Source: Eustoma russellianum
Lineage: Eukaryota; Streptophyta; Magnoliopsida; Gentianales; Gentianaceae
Reading direction: 5' to 3'
NCBI GenBank assembly: GCA_036186865.1
Contig: AP025046.1
Coordinates: 33,550,439 to 33,614,438 of the forward strand
Length of the DNA stretch: 64,000 bases
Position 1 is the first letter of the stretch, and each line of letters begins with the position of its first letter. Position numbers and translations under genes: made by a program. Shown here one piece after another: positions 45,827-57,222 of this stretch. Below the pieces are notes generated by a model. That model saw nothing but the letters and a program-made list of their open reading frames with translations. It was not told where the DNA came from and did no database searches.

Positions 45827-47406
45827 AACCACATGAACACGTTCATTATTCAATTTGATTGTTATTATTAATTTTTAAGCATCAATTCAGCCAAATATTG
45901 CTCGATATAAATGGTTGAGTGCAAAAAATACATATAAAAGTTTATTATATCATTCGGCCTCTTGATAACCGAGCAATTGCATGCAATATTGATCTTATGC
46001 TAATGAGATAGAAATTCAGTAGAAGACTTATCATATCTTTTCTAAACTAGGTTTATCACAAGTAGAGTATATGTAAACGGGTTCATCATCTTGTAAAACA
46101 GAAAAATGATTAACAAAATACGAATTTCGGTCATAGACTGTTTGCAAGGATTTTCCTTGTGTTTTTGTTTGATCTTCAATCAAAACTAGGTTTTGCATCA
46201 ACGTCTTGAGCAAACGTTGTGGGAGAATCGAATCGTTCCATCTTGAAGACACATACCAGGGATGGGTTGCCGTTCTTGGACCACGAACAAGCTTTGAGGC
46301 GGTGGATATTGCTCACTCCAAGCAGGAGGCATACAGACAAGGGTGGTTTACGTGAACTGTTCTTGCCACCGCACTGGGTTTCTTGTGGAAGAGCGTTAGA
46401 ACCAAGGAAAGATCTATTGTTTTGGGTGGAGCATGCATCAATTTTGTGTCAGACACCAAATGTTCCTTGTTCTAGTCTCTCATTTTCCATTTATTCATAT
46501 CACATATTCAAATCGGCACCCCAATCAATCTTAATAAAAATCGGCCACAGTCAGCCACAGAAGCAATCCTTTTTTATCACATTTTTTGTCCATTGTTCGG
46601 CTGAAATAAACTTTTCTTATGTGACACAGCAAACATCCAATTATATAAATTTTAAAAAAAATCTGGCCAAAAAAACCCTCGACAACATCAACTAGGGTTT
46701 TGTACCTAAAGTTTGCGCCTTTTCCTTGTGTCTTGCATTCAACTTGGTATTCTTTGTTTTGCTTGTTGAATTTGAAACCTTAGGAATTTGCATCTAGACC
46801 CCCCTAATCAGCCGTATATTTTAAAAAATTGTCTAAATAGCTACCTGGTCTTGTATTGCAATCTAGTTGCTAAGAAGCTCTTAGTTTGAATTTGTTCTTG
46901 TTGTGAATTATTTGTGTGCATACTAATTGGTTTGTGGGTGCAACAAAGGAAGCCTCACGAAACCCGAAAAGAACCAATTAGCCATCAAAATAAAAAGATC
47001 CCTCATAAATAGCCCGGTACAAACAACCATGAACCCCAATTCAAGACCATAAACTATACAAAACCTATCCCAAAATAAAAACACCACCCCACAGTCGGCT
47101 ACACCCCCAAGAACCGCACCATCAAACACTTAAAACACCCAAGACAGCATGTGTGAAACCCCTACACCATCTACGACTGAATTTCTAGCCCTTAAAAACC
47201 ATCAAAAACATCTCCGAAACAACACACCCGACGACAAGTACCAAGAAAATTTGACATAAAAATCTGACACAAGCTAAAGCAAGGCGTGTGAAGTTAACGA
47301 GAGACTTGTAAAACATCAACATAATTTCACTGAATGGCTACTGTCTTTCAGCAAAAAAAAGGGAAAAAAACCCAAAAAGATCATTTTGGTCCAAAGGTTA
47401 TTTTCT

Positions 47407-47408
<2 letters not shown>

Positions 47409-47501
<93 letters not shown>
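47409..47501. repeat. Compound (CA)n(TA)n microsatellite
   Basis: An AC/CA run followed directly by a TA run, about 90 bp in total. It is the reverse complement in kind of 48137-48262. Confidence 0.95.
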
Positions 47502-47503
<2 letters not shown>

Positions 47504-48131
47504 TTTTAGCTTGGTGCATTACGAAAAGAAAGGGTTGAAGCCGTACGGGTAAACCCTAGTGACCTTTGCTGCCGTTATCGAATAAACCTAACATGTCTTG
47601 GATATAAAACTCCACCAAATTCATCCTATACCATTTGGAACAAATTTTTTGCACTCTAGACCATTAAAGGCACATATTTAAGTCACATACTTGGCCAAAA
47701 TTGACTAAGGATTGCCCAAAGCAACCCCTTAGTTATTCTTTGGCTCAATCGTTACGTATTTATTCAGTTTCTTAAAATTATTTGATTCTTAGTGCAACCC
47801 ATTTGTTTGAGACTATCCACTCATGTGTCTGCCGTACCAAGAGATTTACACCCCATTGGAGAAGATATACAAGTTGATTTACGAAGACCACAAATTGTTT
47901 GCTCGATTTGATATCGATTCTAGTTTAGCATCTAGAGGAGAAATGCAAGGCGAGTAGTAAAAAACTTGTGTATTTTGAGAATAAAAGAAGAGAGCTAAAA
48001 ACCTAAGTAAGTGAATCCATACATGAGTTAGGAAATACATCAAAATTCTTATTTTGTTTTCGTTTTTTCCTAATGTAATTATATTTTTTTCGTCTTTGTG
48101 CTAGTTTTTGTTTTTGAGTTCTATTTCAGGT

Positions 48132-48262
<131 letters not shown>

Positions 48263-48272
48263 ACATTTATAA

Positions 48273-49412
48273 ATGGCCAACACACCCATAAATAATGCTT
48301 CAGTCCTGCAACCTTCAGAAGTGGCCAACTTACCCGTGATGTTAGAAAATATCGCACAAATGGTGACAGGAATGTCCCACAGAATGGAGCAAGTTGTGAG
48401 CCGAATCGAGGACCTCGAGACGACTCAAATGTCACAAAACATCATGAGAGAAAAGGCTGCCACTTTGAAGGTATAGGCCAAGGAGGAGGACGACATAGCT
48501 AATATCCTACGAGAATGCCACAGATGGAAGAAAGACCAGACGGCATCGAGCAACCCCACTTTGCCGAGTTACTCGAGGAGGAGATGAATTCCCTGAGATA
48601 CCCTCATGCAGTTCACGGCCCAGCCCAAGACGCAGTAAGGTCAAGATGAAAATTCCTCAATTCCACGACAAGAGCGATCCCGAGGCCTACTTAGAGTGGG
48701 AAAGAAAGGTAGAACTCATATACACTTGTCATGTGTTTTCTCAACTAAATAAGGTTTGTTTTGCAGCTATAGAATTTGCAGATTATGATCTTGTTTGGTG
48801 AGACCAATTGCAAAATGTGAGACGAAGACCGGGCAAAGGACGAATCGACACTTGGGAGGAAATGAAAAGGTTGAGGAGGCGGCGCTTCATACCACAACAC
48901 TATGAGAGGTCCCTATTCCAAAGATTGCAGCACTTAACGCAGGGAACTAGAAGTATTGACGAGTACTTTAAGGAGTTGGAACTGTTGATGATTTGGGCCA
49001 ACGCGCAAGAAAGAGAAGAAGCCAAATGGAGTGATCCCTAAAAGGCCTGAACCACGATATAGCCAACATGGTGGAGCTACACCCATACACAAACATGGAT
49101 TCCACGGTTCATATGTCAGAAAAGGTGGAGAGTCAACTTAAAAGGAGAACCATGCAGCCGCAGCCATTCATGCAAAATCCTCAAAACCGAGGCCAACAGA
49201 CTTTCCAGCAAAACGCAAACTTTTGGCCCTAACTTCCAAACACTCGACTGACCACCAGCCCATCATAAAACATGGAGAAAGGTAAAGGGAAAAGTGAGGA
49301 AAAGGTTCCCCAGAAAGGTACGTCTTTTAACCCTCCAAGTAAGACTAGAGATATAAAATGTTTTCGATGTCAAGACATGGGTCATATCGCATCTCAATGT
49401 CTTAATAAATGA
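48273..49412 (+). pseudogene. Gag of the older gypsy element
   Basis: Met at 48273 (MANTPINNAS) begins a coil-like N-terminus (SRIEDLETTQ). The gag core from about 48645 reads MKIPQFHDKSDPEAYLEWER, then RRRRFIPQHYERSLFQRLQ and LTQGTRSIDEYFKELELL. A zinc knuckle KCFRCQDMGHIASQC lies at about 49356-49400. Several stops and frame changes (48475, 48800, 49039) interrupt it. Confidence 0.8.
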
Positions 49413-49625
49413 TCATGTACTTTGATGATTGTTGTGATTATTATTCAGCCTCTGAGCCTAAAGAAAATGAAAATAATCAGGAAAACTTAGAGATGGAGGA
49501 ATGCATGAGTGATGAAGAGCATGTCGCATCTAAAGAGTTTCTTGTGATTAGACAAAGCCTTCAAGCACAACCAAAAGTTGATATAAATGATCAACATAGA
49601 GAAAATATTTTTCACATTCATTGAA

Positions 49626-49957
49626 TGGTTAGTGAAAATGTTTGTACTATGATTATAGATACGAGATCACACGCTAACATTGCTAGCGTAGAATTGGTAA
49701 GAAAACTTGCACTACCCTTACTTGATCACCCTAGACCGTATAAATTACAATGACTTAACGACTGTGGTGAAGTGCATGTAAGTAAACAAGTTTTGATACC
49801 ACTCTCTACAGGAAGTTATCATGATGAAATTTTATGTGATGTTGTTCATATGCATGATAGTCATATCTTATTAGGAAGACCATGTCAATATGATAGGCGA
49901 GTAACTTATGATGGTTTTCTTAATAGATATACGTTTAAAATGAATAACACACTATAA
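49626..49957 (+). pseudogene. Protease of the older gypsy element
   Basis: The active-site text reads D-T-R-S instead of D-T-G-S. Downstream LPLLDHPRPYKL and HILLGRPCQYDRRVTYDGF are typical of the end of gypsy protease. In-frame stops are present, for example near 49753. Confidence 0.75.
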
Positions 49958-50176
49958 AAATTGCATGATTTGTCTCCATAAAAGGTTTTAGAAGATCAAC
50001 GTAGAATGTATAAAAGCAAGGAGATCAAGGAAGAAAAAGAAGTGGAACAACGGTTCATTGAGTCAATGAAACGAGAGCATAAAAAGTGCGACTCATGGAC
50101 TAAACAAAAGAATAAAGAAAAAGAAAAATAACACCCTGAACAATCGACTAAACATTCTACTTTAGAGCAAGAAAGG

Positions 50177-51620
50177 TTGTCTACGTCTAAGAAGTCATTT
50201 TACACAAAATCATTTGAAATTTCGCATGCTTTGATGTCACGCAAAACAGTGCTTATAACGCTTTTCAAGGATGTATTATTTGCTGACTCAGACTTACCCT
50301 CCACTTTTCCAAGTGGAATTGCATCTTTGATACATGATTTCTCAGACTTGTTTCTAGAAGAGGAGCGCGCAGGACTACTACCGTTGAGAGGAATCGAGCA
50401 CCAAATCGATCTTATCCTAAGTGCAACACTACCTAATCGTCCAATATATCGAGCCAACTGGGAAGAAACGAAGAAGATTTAAAGACATGTTGAATACATG
50501 TTGGCCAGGGGACGAATAAGGGAAAGCATGAGCCCATGTGCGGTACCAATCATCATAGTGTCCAAGAAGGATGGTTCTTGGAGGATGTAAACCGATTGTC
50601 AATCCATCGACAAAATCACAATAAAGTACAAGTACCCGATTCTTAGACTGGATGACATGCTTCATGAATTAGATGGTGCTAAGCACTTTACAAAAATTGA
50701 TTTAAAAAGTGGATACCACCAGATTCGAATTAGAGAAGGAGATGAATGGAAACCCGCATTTAAAACTAAATTTGGATTATATGAGTGGTTAGTCATGCCT
50801 TTTGGTCTAACTAATGCACCCGGTACTTTCATGCGATTAATGAACCAAGCATTACAATCATTCATTAGTAAGTTTGTGGTAGTCTATTTTGATGATGTAT
50901 TGATCTACTCTAAAACATTACACGAACATAAAGAATCTCTCTATGCTAATTTTAAGAAATGCTCATTTTGTCTTGATAAGATCACCTTTCTAGGATATGT
51001 AGTTACTGCAAACGGCATTGAGGTAGATCAAGAAAAAATTAAATCTATCATAGAATGGCCTACACCTAAGAACTCTAGTGAAGTTAGAAGCTTTCATGGA
51101 CTTGCTAGTTTCTATAGGCGATTCGTGAAAGATTTTTCTTCTATTGCAGCCTCCTTGAACGAAATAGTGAAGAAAAAAAAGTTGGATTTCATTGGTGTGA
51201 GGCACAAAAAAATGCTTTTATTTGTTAAAGGAATAACTTACCGCTGCACCTATCCTTAAGTTGCCTAGATTTGACGAAACTTTTGAAATTGAGCGTGACA
51301 CATCAGGAATAGGTATATGTGATGTATTAACTAAATGACCAGTTGCGTACTTTAGTGAGAAATTCAAATGAGCTCAACTAAACTATTTCACATATGGTAA
51401 AGAACTTTATGTGTTATTTAGAGCTTTGCAGACTTGGCAACATTACTTGTAGCCCAAGAAATTTGTGATTCACTCGGACCATGAATCCCTTAAGTATCTA
51501 AAAGGCCAAGGAAAATTAAACAAAAGAGATGCTAAATATGTAGAATTTATCGAACAATTTCCTTATGTGATTCAATATAAGCAAGGCAAAGATAATATTG
51601 TAACTGATGCACTATCTAGG
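50177..51620 (+). pseudogene. RT and RNase H of the older gypsy element
   Basis: RT blocks: RHVEYMLARGRIRES, VPIIIVSKKDGSWRM, HFTKIDLKSGYHQIRIREGD, WLVMPFGLTNAPGTFMRLMN and the intact catalytic YFDDVLIYSK (about 50886-50915), then FLGYVVTANGIEVD. RNase H (51240-51620) is in broken frames, with a recognisable end YKQGKDNIVTDALSRRY. Stops occur at 50480, 50588 and 51257 and elsewhere. Confidence 0.85.
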
Positions 51621-51629
51621 CGATACTAT

Positions 51630-52893
51630 TTGATCACTTCTCTTCCACATCATTTACATAGATTTGGATCCGTTAAGGAAATGTATGATGAAAATAAAGA
51701 TTTTCGCTCTATCTATGACGCATGTATTCTATCTCCTTCTGGTAAGTTTTATACCAATGATGGATTTTTATTCAAAGAAAACAAGCTATGTGTTCCACGT
51801 TGTTCTATCCGTGAATTGTTAGTTAAGGAAGCCATAAAGGCACCCTTATCGATCATTTTGTCATTTTTAAAACTTTGGAAATTTTGTGTGAACGTTTTTT
51901 GGCCACATATGCAAATAGTCGTAGAAAAATTGTGTGCTAGTTGCGTTAATTGTGAGCAAGCAAAATCTAAAATCCAACCTCATGGTTTGTATAAGCTGTT
52001 ACCCGTCCCTTCTAGCCCGTGGACTGATATTTCTATGGACTTTGTTGTTGGATTAACAAGGTCTAAACATGGTAAAGATAGTATTTTTGTGGTTGTCGAT
52101 AGATTTTCCAAAATCGCACACTTTATTGCATGTAAAAAGTTCGACGATGCTTCACATATTGCCGTATTATTCTTTAAAGAAGTGGTACATTTACATGGTA
52201 TGCCTCGCACAATTGCTTAGCGATAAGACACTAAATTCTTGAGCCATTTTGGCGTGTTTTGTTGGGTAAGTTGGGAGCTAAGCTTTTGTTTTTTACTACT
52301 GCACACCCACAAACGGATGGTCAAACTGAAATCGTTAACTGAACGTTAGCTCAATTATTGCGTACCATAATTCAAAAGAATTTAAAGAATTGGGAGGATC
52401 GTTTACTGTACATTGAATTTGCAGATAATCGGAATGTTTATACAAGTAGTACTCATTCGTCTTTCGAAGTTGTTTATGGTTTCAATCTCCTATCTTCCCT
52501 TGACTTATTACATTTGTCTACTAATGAACGTGCTAGCTTAGACGGTAAAGATAAAGTTGAGTATGTTAAGAAATTGCATGAAAAGGTAAAAGTGCAGTTT
52601 GAAAAGAAAAATGAACAATACGCAAAACATGCTAACAAAGGGAAAAAGCTTGCGACCTTCGAGCCCGTTGAACTAGAATGAATACACTTGCGCAAGGAGC
52701 GGTTTCCAAAGGATCGGAGGTCCAAATTGCAGCCCAAAGGAGATGACCCGTTCAAAGTCCTTGCTCGCATTAACGACTATGCCTATGCGGGCTATGCCAT
52801 CGACCTTCCCCAGGTAAGTATAGAGATGTTTCGAATACTTTCAATGTTACTGACTTGCTCCTTTCCATGCAGATTCTGATTCGAGGACTAATC
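51630..52893 (+). pseudogene. Integrase of the older gypsy element
   Basis: Zinc-binding region (about 51900-51970, VEKLCASCVNCEQAKSK), then the core SPWTDISMDFVVGLTRSKHGKDSI with D, FSHFWR-like text after stops at about 52218, TTAHPQTDGQTEIVN with E, and the C-terminal strand HLRKERFPKDRRSKLQPKGD. The last codons (SNTFNVTDL...) run to the solo LTR and resume after it into the polypurine tract at 54311-54321. Confidence 0.83.
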
Positions 52894-53384
52894 TGTCAGG
52901 AAATTCGACAAGATCACTGCAAAACGCGCAGCGGAAAAACAAAACGTGATCTCCGATTTCCTACCAAGGATCCATGTTGTTCGTTTAATTCGATGAAAGA
53001 AACTCAAAAATTAACTCTGTAGATTCGAAATCCGCAGATAAAGGAGGTGTGAAATCACGAACACCCTCTATCGGTATCCACACGAATGCTTCCGCCCGAA
53101 GTGTTAGCTCTTAAAACGGCACGACTGAAGAACTTGGCTTTTCTCAAAAAACGAATTTTGTCTTTCGTTTTTCTGTTCTCTGTAGTGTACAAGACACACC
53201 AGGATATATACATATATATATATAGATATCAAAATCCGATTCCAGATTGGGTTGGTTAATGCCAATCATAATCCGTATCAAATATGGATTTTGTTAGGAT
53301 TAGATAAAACCAATCAAAATCAATATCAGATATGGATTCTACTTTATTATCCGATGATATAAAAATATATATATATATAACGAA

Positions 53385-53429
<45 letters not shown>

Positions 53430-54297
53430 TAATATCTAATATTAATATTATTAATATCAGCCCATACGCATTCTTGTGTGTGACCCGATAAGCCCATACT
53501 AATTGGTAGTCAGTTAAATCTCCATTAAACCAATAAGCCGTAATTGGTCTCTAGCAAGACATTACGACTACCCAATAAATAAGAGTAAAGTCCAACTAGC
53601 CTAATAATAGTACATGCATTAATCCCTTTGTCACACGATATCTAGTTTCAACATAAGTCACAGTCAGCATCATAATTATATTGTTCAAACATATGATTAC
53701 TCGATCTCTAAATAGACTGATAAAACAAATGATATTGATCACACTATCAATTCATCTGAGCACGACCATGCATTTCACATTCTTACTAATCGAGGGGCCC
53801 AAAGACATCTCTCTCAAAAGAGAGGGACAAATTCTATCTTGATTGTTCAATATCCTCTACATAATTTCTATCATATTCAATCATGACATTTATTATTATC
53901 CAGTTACGGATAACGTTTGATCATGTTAAAATATAATAGTCCTTATGTTGGAAACTATGACAATCTCAAGTCTAAGGATTAAAACATGACTATCATGAGA
54001 TTTACTTATGACGCTAATCCATGCAGTAATCTCATGATGGGTCTATCCAATACACTGTTCTCTAACAAGTATTTATGAGATTGATTTGTATCACCATACA
54101 CATAATCATCTCATGATTATCAAATCAATACTCATACTGGTTATAAATTATTTTATCTCTATAAAATAATGAAACATGGACATATATCAAAATCGTGTAA
54201 CATACTAACCAACAATAATGATAATAAAACCTCTTTTATTAATAATAAATGTATAACATAAACATCCAAATCATGGCCTAGGGCACATACACTAACA
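52894..54297. mobile_element. Solo LTR (about 1.4 kb) nested in the older gypsy pol end
   Basis: Starts TGTCAGGAAATTC and ends CACTAACA (TG...CA, TGTCAG/CTAACA inverted ends). It is flanked by TAATC (52889-52893) and GAATC (54298-54302), a 5-bp duplication with one change. No coding domain lies inside. It interrupts the last codons of pol, which continue on the other side. Which family it comes from, and its orientation, is not clear. Confidence 0.75.
53388..53429. repeat. (AAT)n microsatellite
   Basis: About 14 ATA/AAT units inside the solo LTR. Confidence 0.9.
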
Positions 54298-54310
54298 GAA
54301 TCTTTTCGAC

Positions 54311-54321
54311 CGGGAAGGGAA
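54311..54321 (+). promoter_or_regulatory. Polypurine tract of the older gypsy
   Basis: CGGGAAGGGAA directly before the 3' LTR start TGATGAAG. Confidence 0.7.
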
Positions 54322-55417
54322 TGATGAAGAAGTGGAGCACAACCCACAAGTATAAGACATGTAGAGGGTTGGAGAGGGAGGAAGCATATCTGAGGAAGCT
54401 TCAAATGGACCAATTACGAGAAGCAAAGCAAGAGAATTGAAGCGGGACGTGATCGCGATACTTGCAGAAATTGTGCGACACCAAGAGGACAAGGTAGATG
54501 AGCATTGGGACTATCTTTTGGAGCTTTGATGAAGAAATAAAGAGCACTGAATGCAACGCCTAGGCATGCTCGTGTGTCGATTGTGCTTAAAAGGCCTTGC
54601 AATGCCTAGTTTTTGGACTTAATGGCTTGTATTCTTTTGTAATGTATTTTAGGGTCATTTTACACGTTTTTAAGTTGTTTTTAAACATTAAAAAAGTTAG
54701 CGAAAAGATAGGAAATAGGCTTTAGAAATTTGGGAAAAAGTTTAAAAAGTAGGTTTTTCACAGGATGACCATGTCTCGGTATTTTGGTCATAACTCACTC
54801 ATCCGACGTTTTCTTGAGGTAATTCAAAATGATATGAAAACTATACATCTGGGGCTACAATTTCTAGAAGACCTCATTGACAGATTCGGCATCTAGATAA
54901 CCGAGAAATTGCATGCAATATTGATGAGGAGATAGAAATTCAGTGGAAGACTTATCCTATCTTTTTTAAACTAGGTTATCACTTGTAGGGTATATGTAAA
55001 CCAGTTCATCAGCTTGTAAACACAGAAAACTGATTGACAAAATACAAATTTTAGTCATAGGCTATTTGCAAGGGTTTTCTTGTGTTTTTCTTTGATCTTC
55101 GATCAAACTAGGTTTTGTATCAACGTCTTGAGCAAATGTCATGGGGCAATCAAATCCTTCCATCTTGAAGACACATACCAGGGGTTTGTTGCCGTTCTTG
55201 GACCACGAACAAGCTTCGAGGAGGTGGATATTGCTCAATCCAAGTGAAAGGCACACGACCAAGAGTGCTTTACGTGAACCATTCTTGTCACCGAAATGAG
55301 CAATGTCACCGAAACGAGCACTAAATACTTTTCGAGAGATCTCCTCGCAAAAGATTTCTTGTAGAAAATGCGTTAGAACCAAGGAAAGATTCGTTCTTTT
55401 GTCTGGAGCACACATCA
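54322..55417 (+). repeat. 3' LTR of the older gypsy
   Basis: 1,096 bp, uninterrupted, TGAT...ATCA. It aligns along its whole length to the split 5' LTR. The target duplication CAATC follows. Confidence 0.87.
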
Positions 55418-55422
55418 CAATC

Positions 55423-55860
55423 AACAACATAGGGGTTGCACGTTTGAAGTCATCATTCGATCTTTTTAAAGCTCCAAGTCATCAAAAAAAAATCTCAATC
55501 CTAACAAAATATACTGTCTCTTGACTATTATCGAAGTTATAGCACGGACAGTCAATAAAAAAAAAGCTTTCCATGAATTTGATATACGAAAGCCTTGTCA
55601 GCTAAATATTCATGTGCTATTGTAAAAAAAGCAAGGCAGAATAACATAACTATGCTGACAGTTAACCCTGTTTCTCTTTTTTAAAACCTTCCAAAAGCTT
55701 GGTTAAAGAATTGCTCCCAGAAATAGACTTGATCAAATGGCGCCTTTTTTCCGATATGTAAAGAAACTAATCTCCTCTTGCCAATATGTGGAACAGCTTG
55801 GGGTGTGAAGATTTCAGGTGTGATTTTGGAGAGGAAAATGGTATGTGAAATTTCGAGGAT
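55423..55860. other. Spacer between two retrotransposons, nothing recognised
   Basis: AT-rich, with no LTR ends or coding motifs. Confidence 0.5.
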
Positions 55861-56192
55861 TGTTGAAGAATTTAAGGTTTGGGCTTTGGCCCATCGTTGG
55901 AGATTGGAAGATTTGGGCTTTGGCCCATTAATAAATGTTGCAAAACTTGGTTGAGCAACGTACTTTGAGCTTAATGAGTTTCCGATAATGATAATCGAAA
56001 ACTAATGAATCCTTAATTATCTACGTGGCGATTAGTTAATTTTAGGATGTGGAATCACTCAATTACGATGTTGTGTGAATGTGAAATTAATGCTCAAAGT
56101 GGATGAAAAATGTTGTGGATGGGCGACGTGTCACCCTTATGGAGGAATATCACGTTGGATGTGTCCATGTGGTGTAAAAGAGCTTCTGACGG

Positions 56193-56405
56193 ACATCGAT
56201 CGATGACATCGATCGATCGATGTCACTTCGATCGATCGATGTCATCGATCGAAGTTGATCAGAGAGCTTCGATGTTTCTGTCTCACATCAGTCGATCACT
56301 TCGATCGATCGATGTTGACTTCGATCGATCGATGTATCGATCGAAGTTGGACAGAAAGGTGAGGAACAATTCTGACGTACATCGATCGATACATCGATCG
56401 ATGTC
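56193..56405. repeat. CGATCGAT palindrome cluster in the LTR
   Basis: At least eight blocks of (A)TCGATCGAT(G) separated by short TGTCACT/GACATC/GAAGTTG spacers. It is recurrently self-complementary and able to fold into a large hairpin. It occurs again at 62136-62366 in the 3' LTR, where it is 17 bp longer. Confidence 0.93.
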
Positions 56406-56737
56406 GAACAGCGTGCAGAATCTCTTCAGTTTGAGTGGTTATGTTTCAAATCTGAAACTAACACTATCCTCCTGTTTAAAATAAGATCAACCTGTTTTGA
56501 TCTAACGGTGGTGGGGAGGCAGCTTTGATCTAACGGCCGAGATTTAAACTGTCTTAACCGCTTAACCGAATATGGTTTCCATCTAACGATCCAGGTTTAA
56601 ACCTGCTAATCTATCTTCGATCCAAAGACTGAGATTAAACCTTCCTAATCTAGATAGGAGGTTTTAATCTAACGGTCTAAATCGAACTTCGGTTTTGATC
56701 CAACGGTCACGGTTCCTTGTTCTTCAACCGACTCCCC

Positions 56738-56746
56738 TATATAAAG
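56738..56746 (+). promoter_or_regulatory. LTR TATA box of the young copia
   Basis: CCCCTATATAAAGAGG gives TATATAAAG; the same is at 62698-62706 in the 3' LTR. Transcription is expected to start about 30 bp downstream. Confidence 0.8.
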
Positions 56747-57222
56747 AGGGCTAAGGGTGTTCATTTGAGACACACCAAGCTCTAAGCATTTCATAAGCAT
56801 TCTGCATTCGTAGCACGTGAGTCTTGCATATTGTCCGAGAGAAGTCAGGACACTCTAAGCGTTCGAAGGAGTTTAAGTTCAGCAGTGCCGCTCAACTGAA
56901 CAGGTACCCGTTGTATCCTGGGAGGCGATTGCTCACACCGGTTGGGCACAGTATACCGGAGCAATACGTCTTAAGGACAGAGTCCTCGACTCGCCCCGGG
57001 TTTGATTTGTTTTATTTTGATGTTTCATATGCACACATTGTACGACTGCGTCTTGGTACAGGATTGATTGTCTCCAACAATCTTAAGACGTATTTTTCAA
57101 TTACTTCCTGTACTGTTTTTTTATTGTGCAAAGGCAGTTTCGTACTGATTTGCAGTCTTCTTCTACTCATTCTTGGACCTGGGTCTGTTCTGATCTTTAC
57201 GTGTTGATCGAACTGAACAGGA

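Larger units (their letters stand above)
42591..45951. mobile_element. Unclassified 3.36-kb insertion in the 5' LTR
   Basis: Bounded by direct ATTCGG (42585-42590 and 45952-45957), present once in the uninterrupted 3' LTR. The left end starts TGATGTGTATTTTTTCACC; near the right end GTGCAAAAAATACATATA is an imperfect inverted match lying 17 bp inside. Subtracting the LINE leaves about 1.6 kb of AT-rich non-coding DNA. The family is not recognised; it may be a non-autonomous DNA transposon. Confidence 0.65.
42028..46440 (+). repeat. 5' LTR of the older gypsy, interrupted
   Basis: 42028-42590 matches 54322-54887 and 45952-46440 matches 54882-55417 of the 3' LTR. The 3.36 kb in between is absent from the 3' copy. 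A decayed primer-site-like text (GTGTCAGACACC) follows at about 46445. Confidence 0.85.
55861..57079 (+). repeat. 5' LTR of the young copia
   Basis: Starts TGTTGAAGA (TGTTGGAGA in the 3' copy) and ends TCTCCAACA, a 9-bp terminal inverted repeat, 1,219 bp in all. The end is inferred from this repeat because the 3' LTR lacks the last ~298 bp. A series of 'CTAACGGT'-type motifs lies upstream of the TATA box. Confidence 0.75.

Noticed and set aside
42028..46440. Region 42.0-42.6 and 45.9-46.4 kb as two separate dispersed repeats
   Set aside because: They join into one LTR matching 54322-55417, with ATTCGG duplicated at the break.
47316..47552. ORFs of Thr-His / Cys-Val repeats on both strands
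   Set aside because: Translation of CA/TG microsatellite DNA; the same applies to 48098-48435.
56110..56484. 124-codon ORF rich in DRSM repeats, also at 61966-62394
   Set aside because: Lies in both LTR copies and derives from the CGATCGAT palindromes; not a protein gene.
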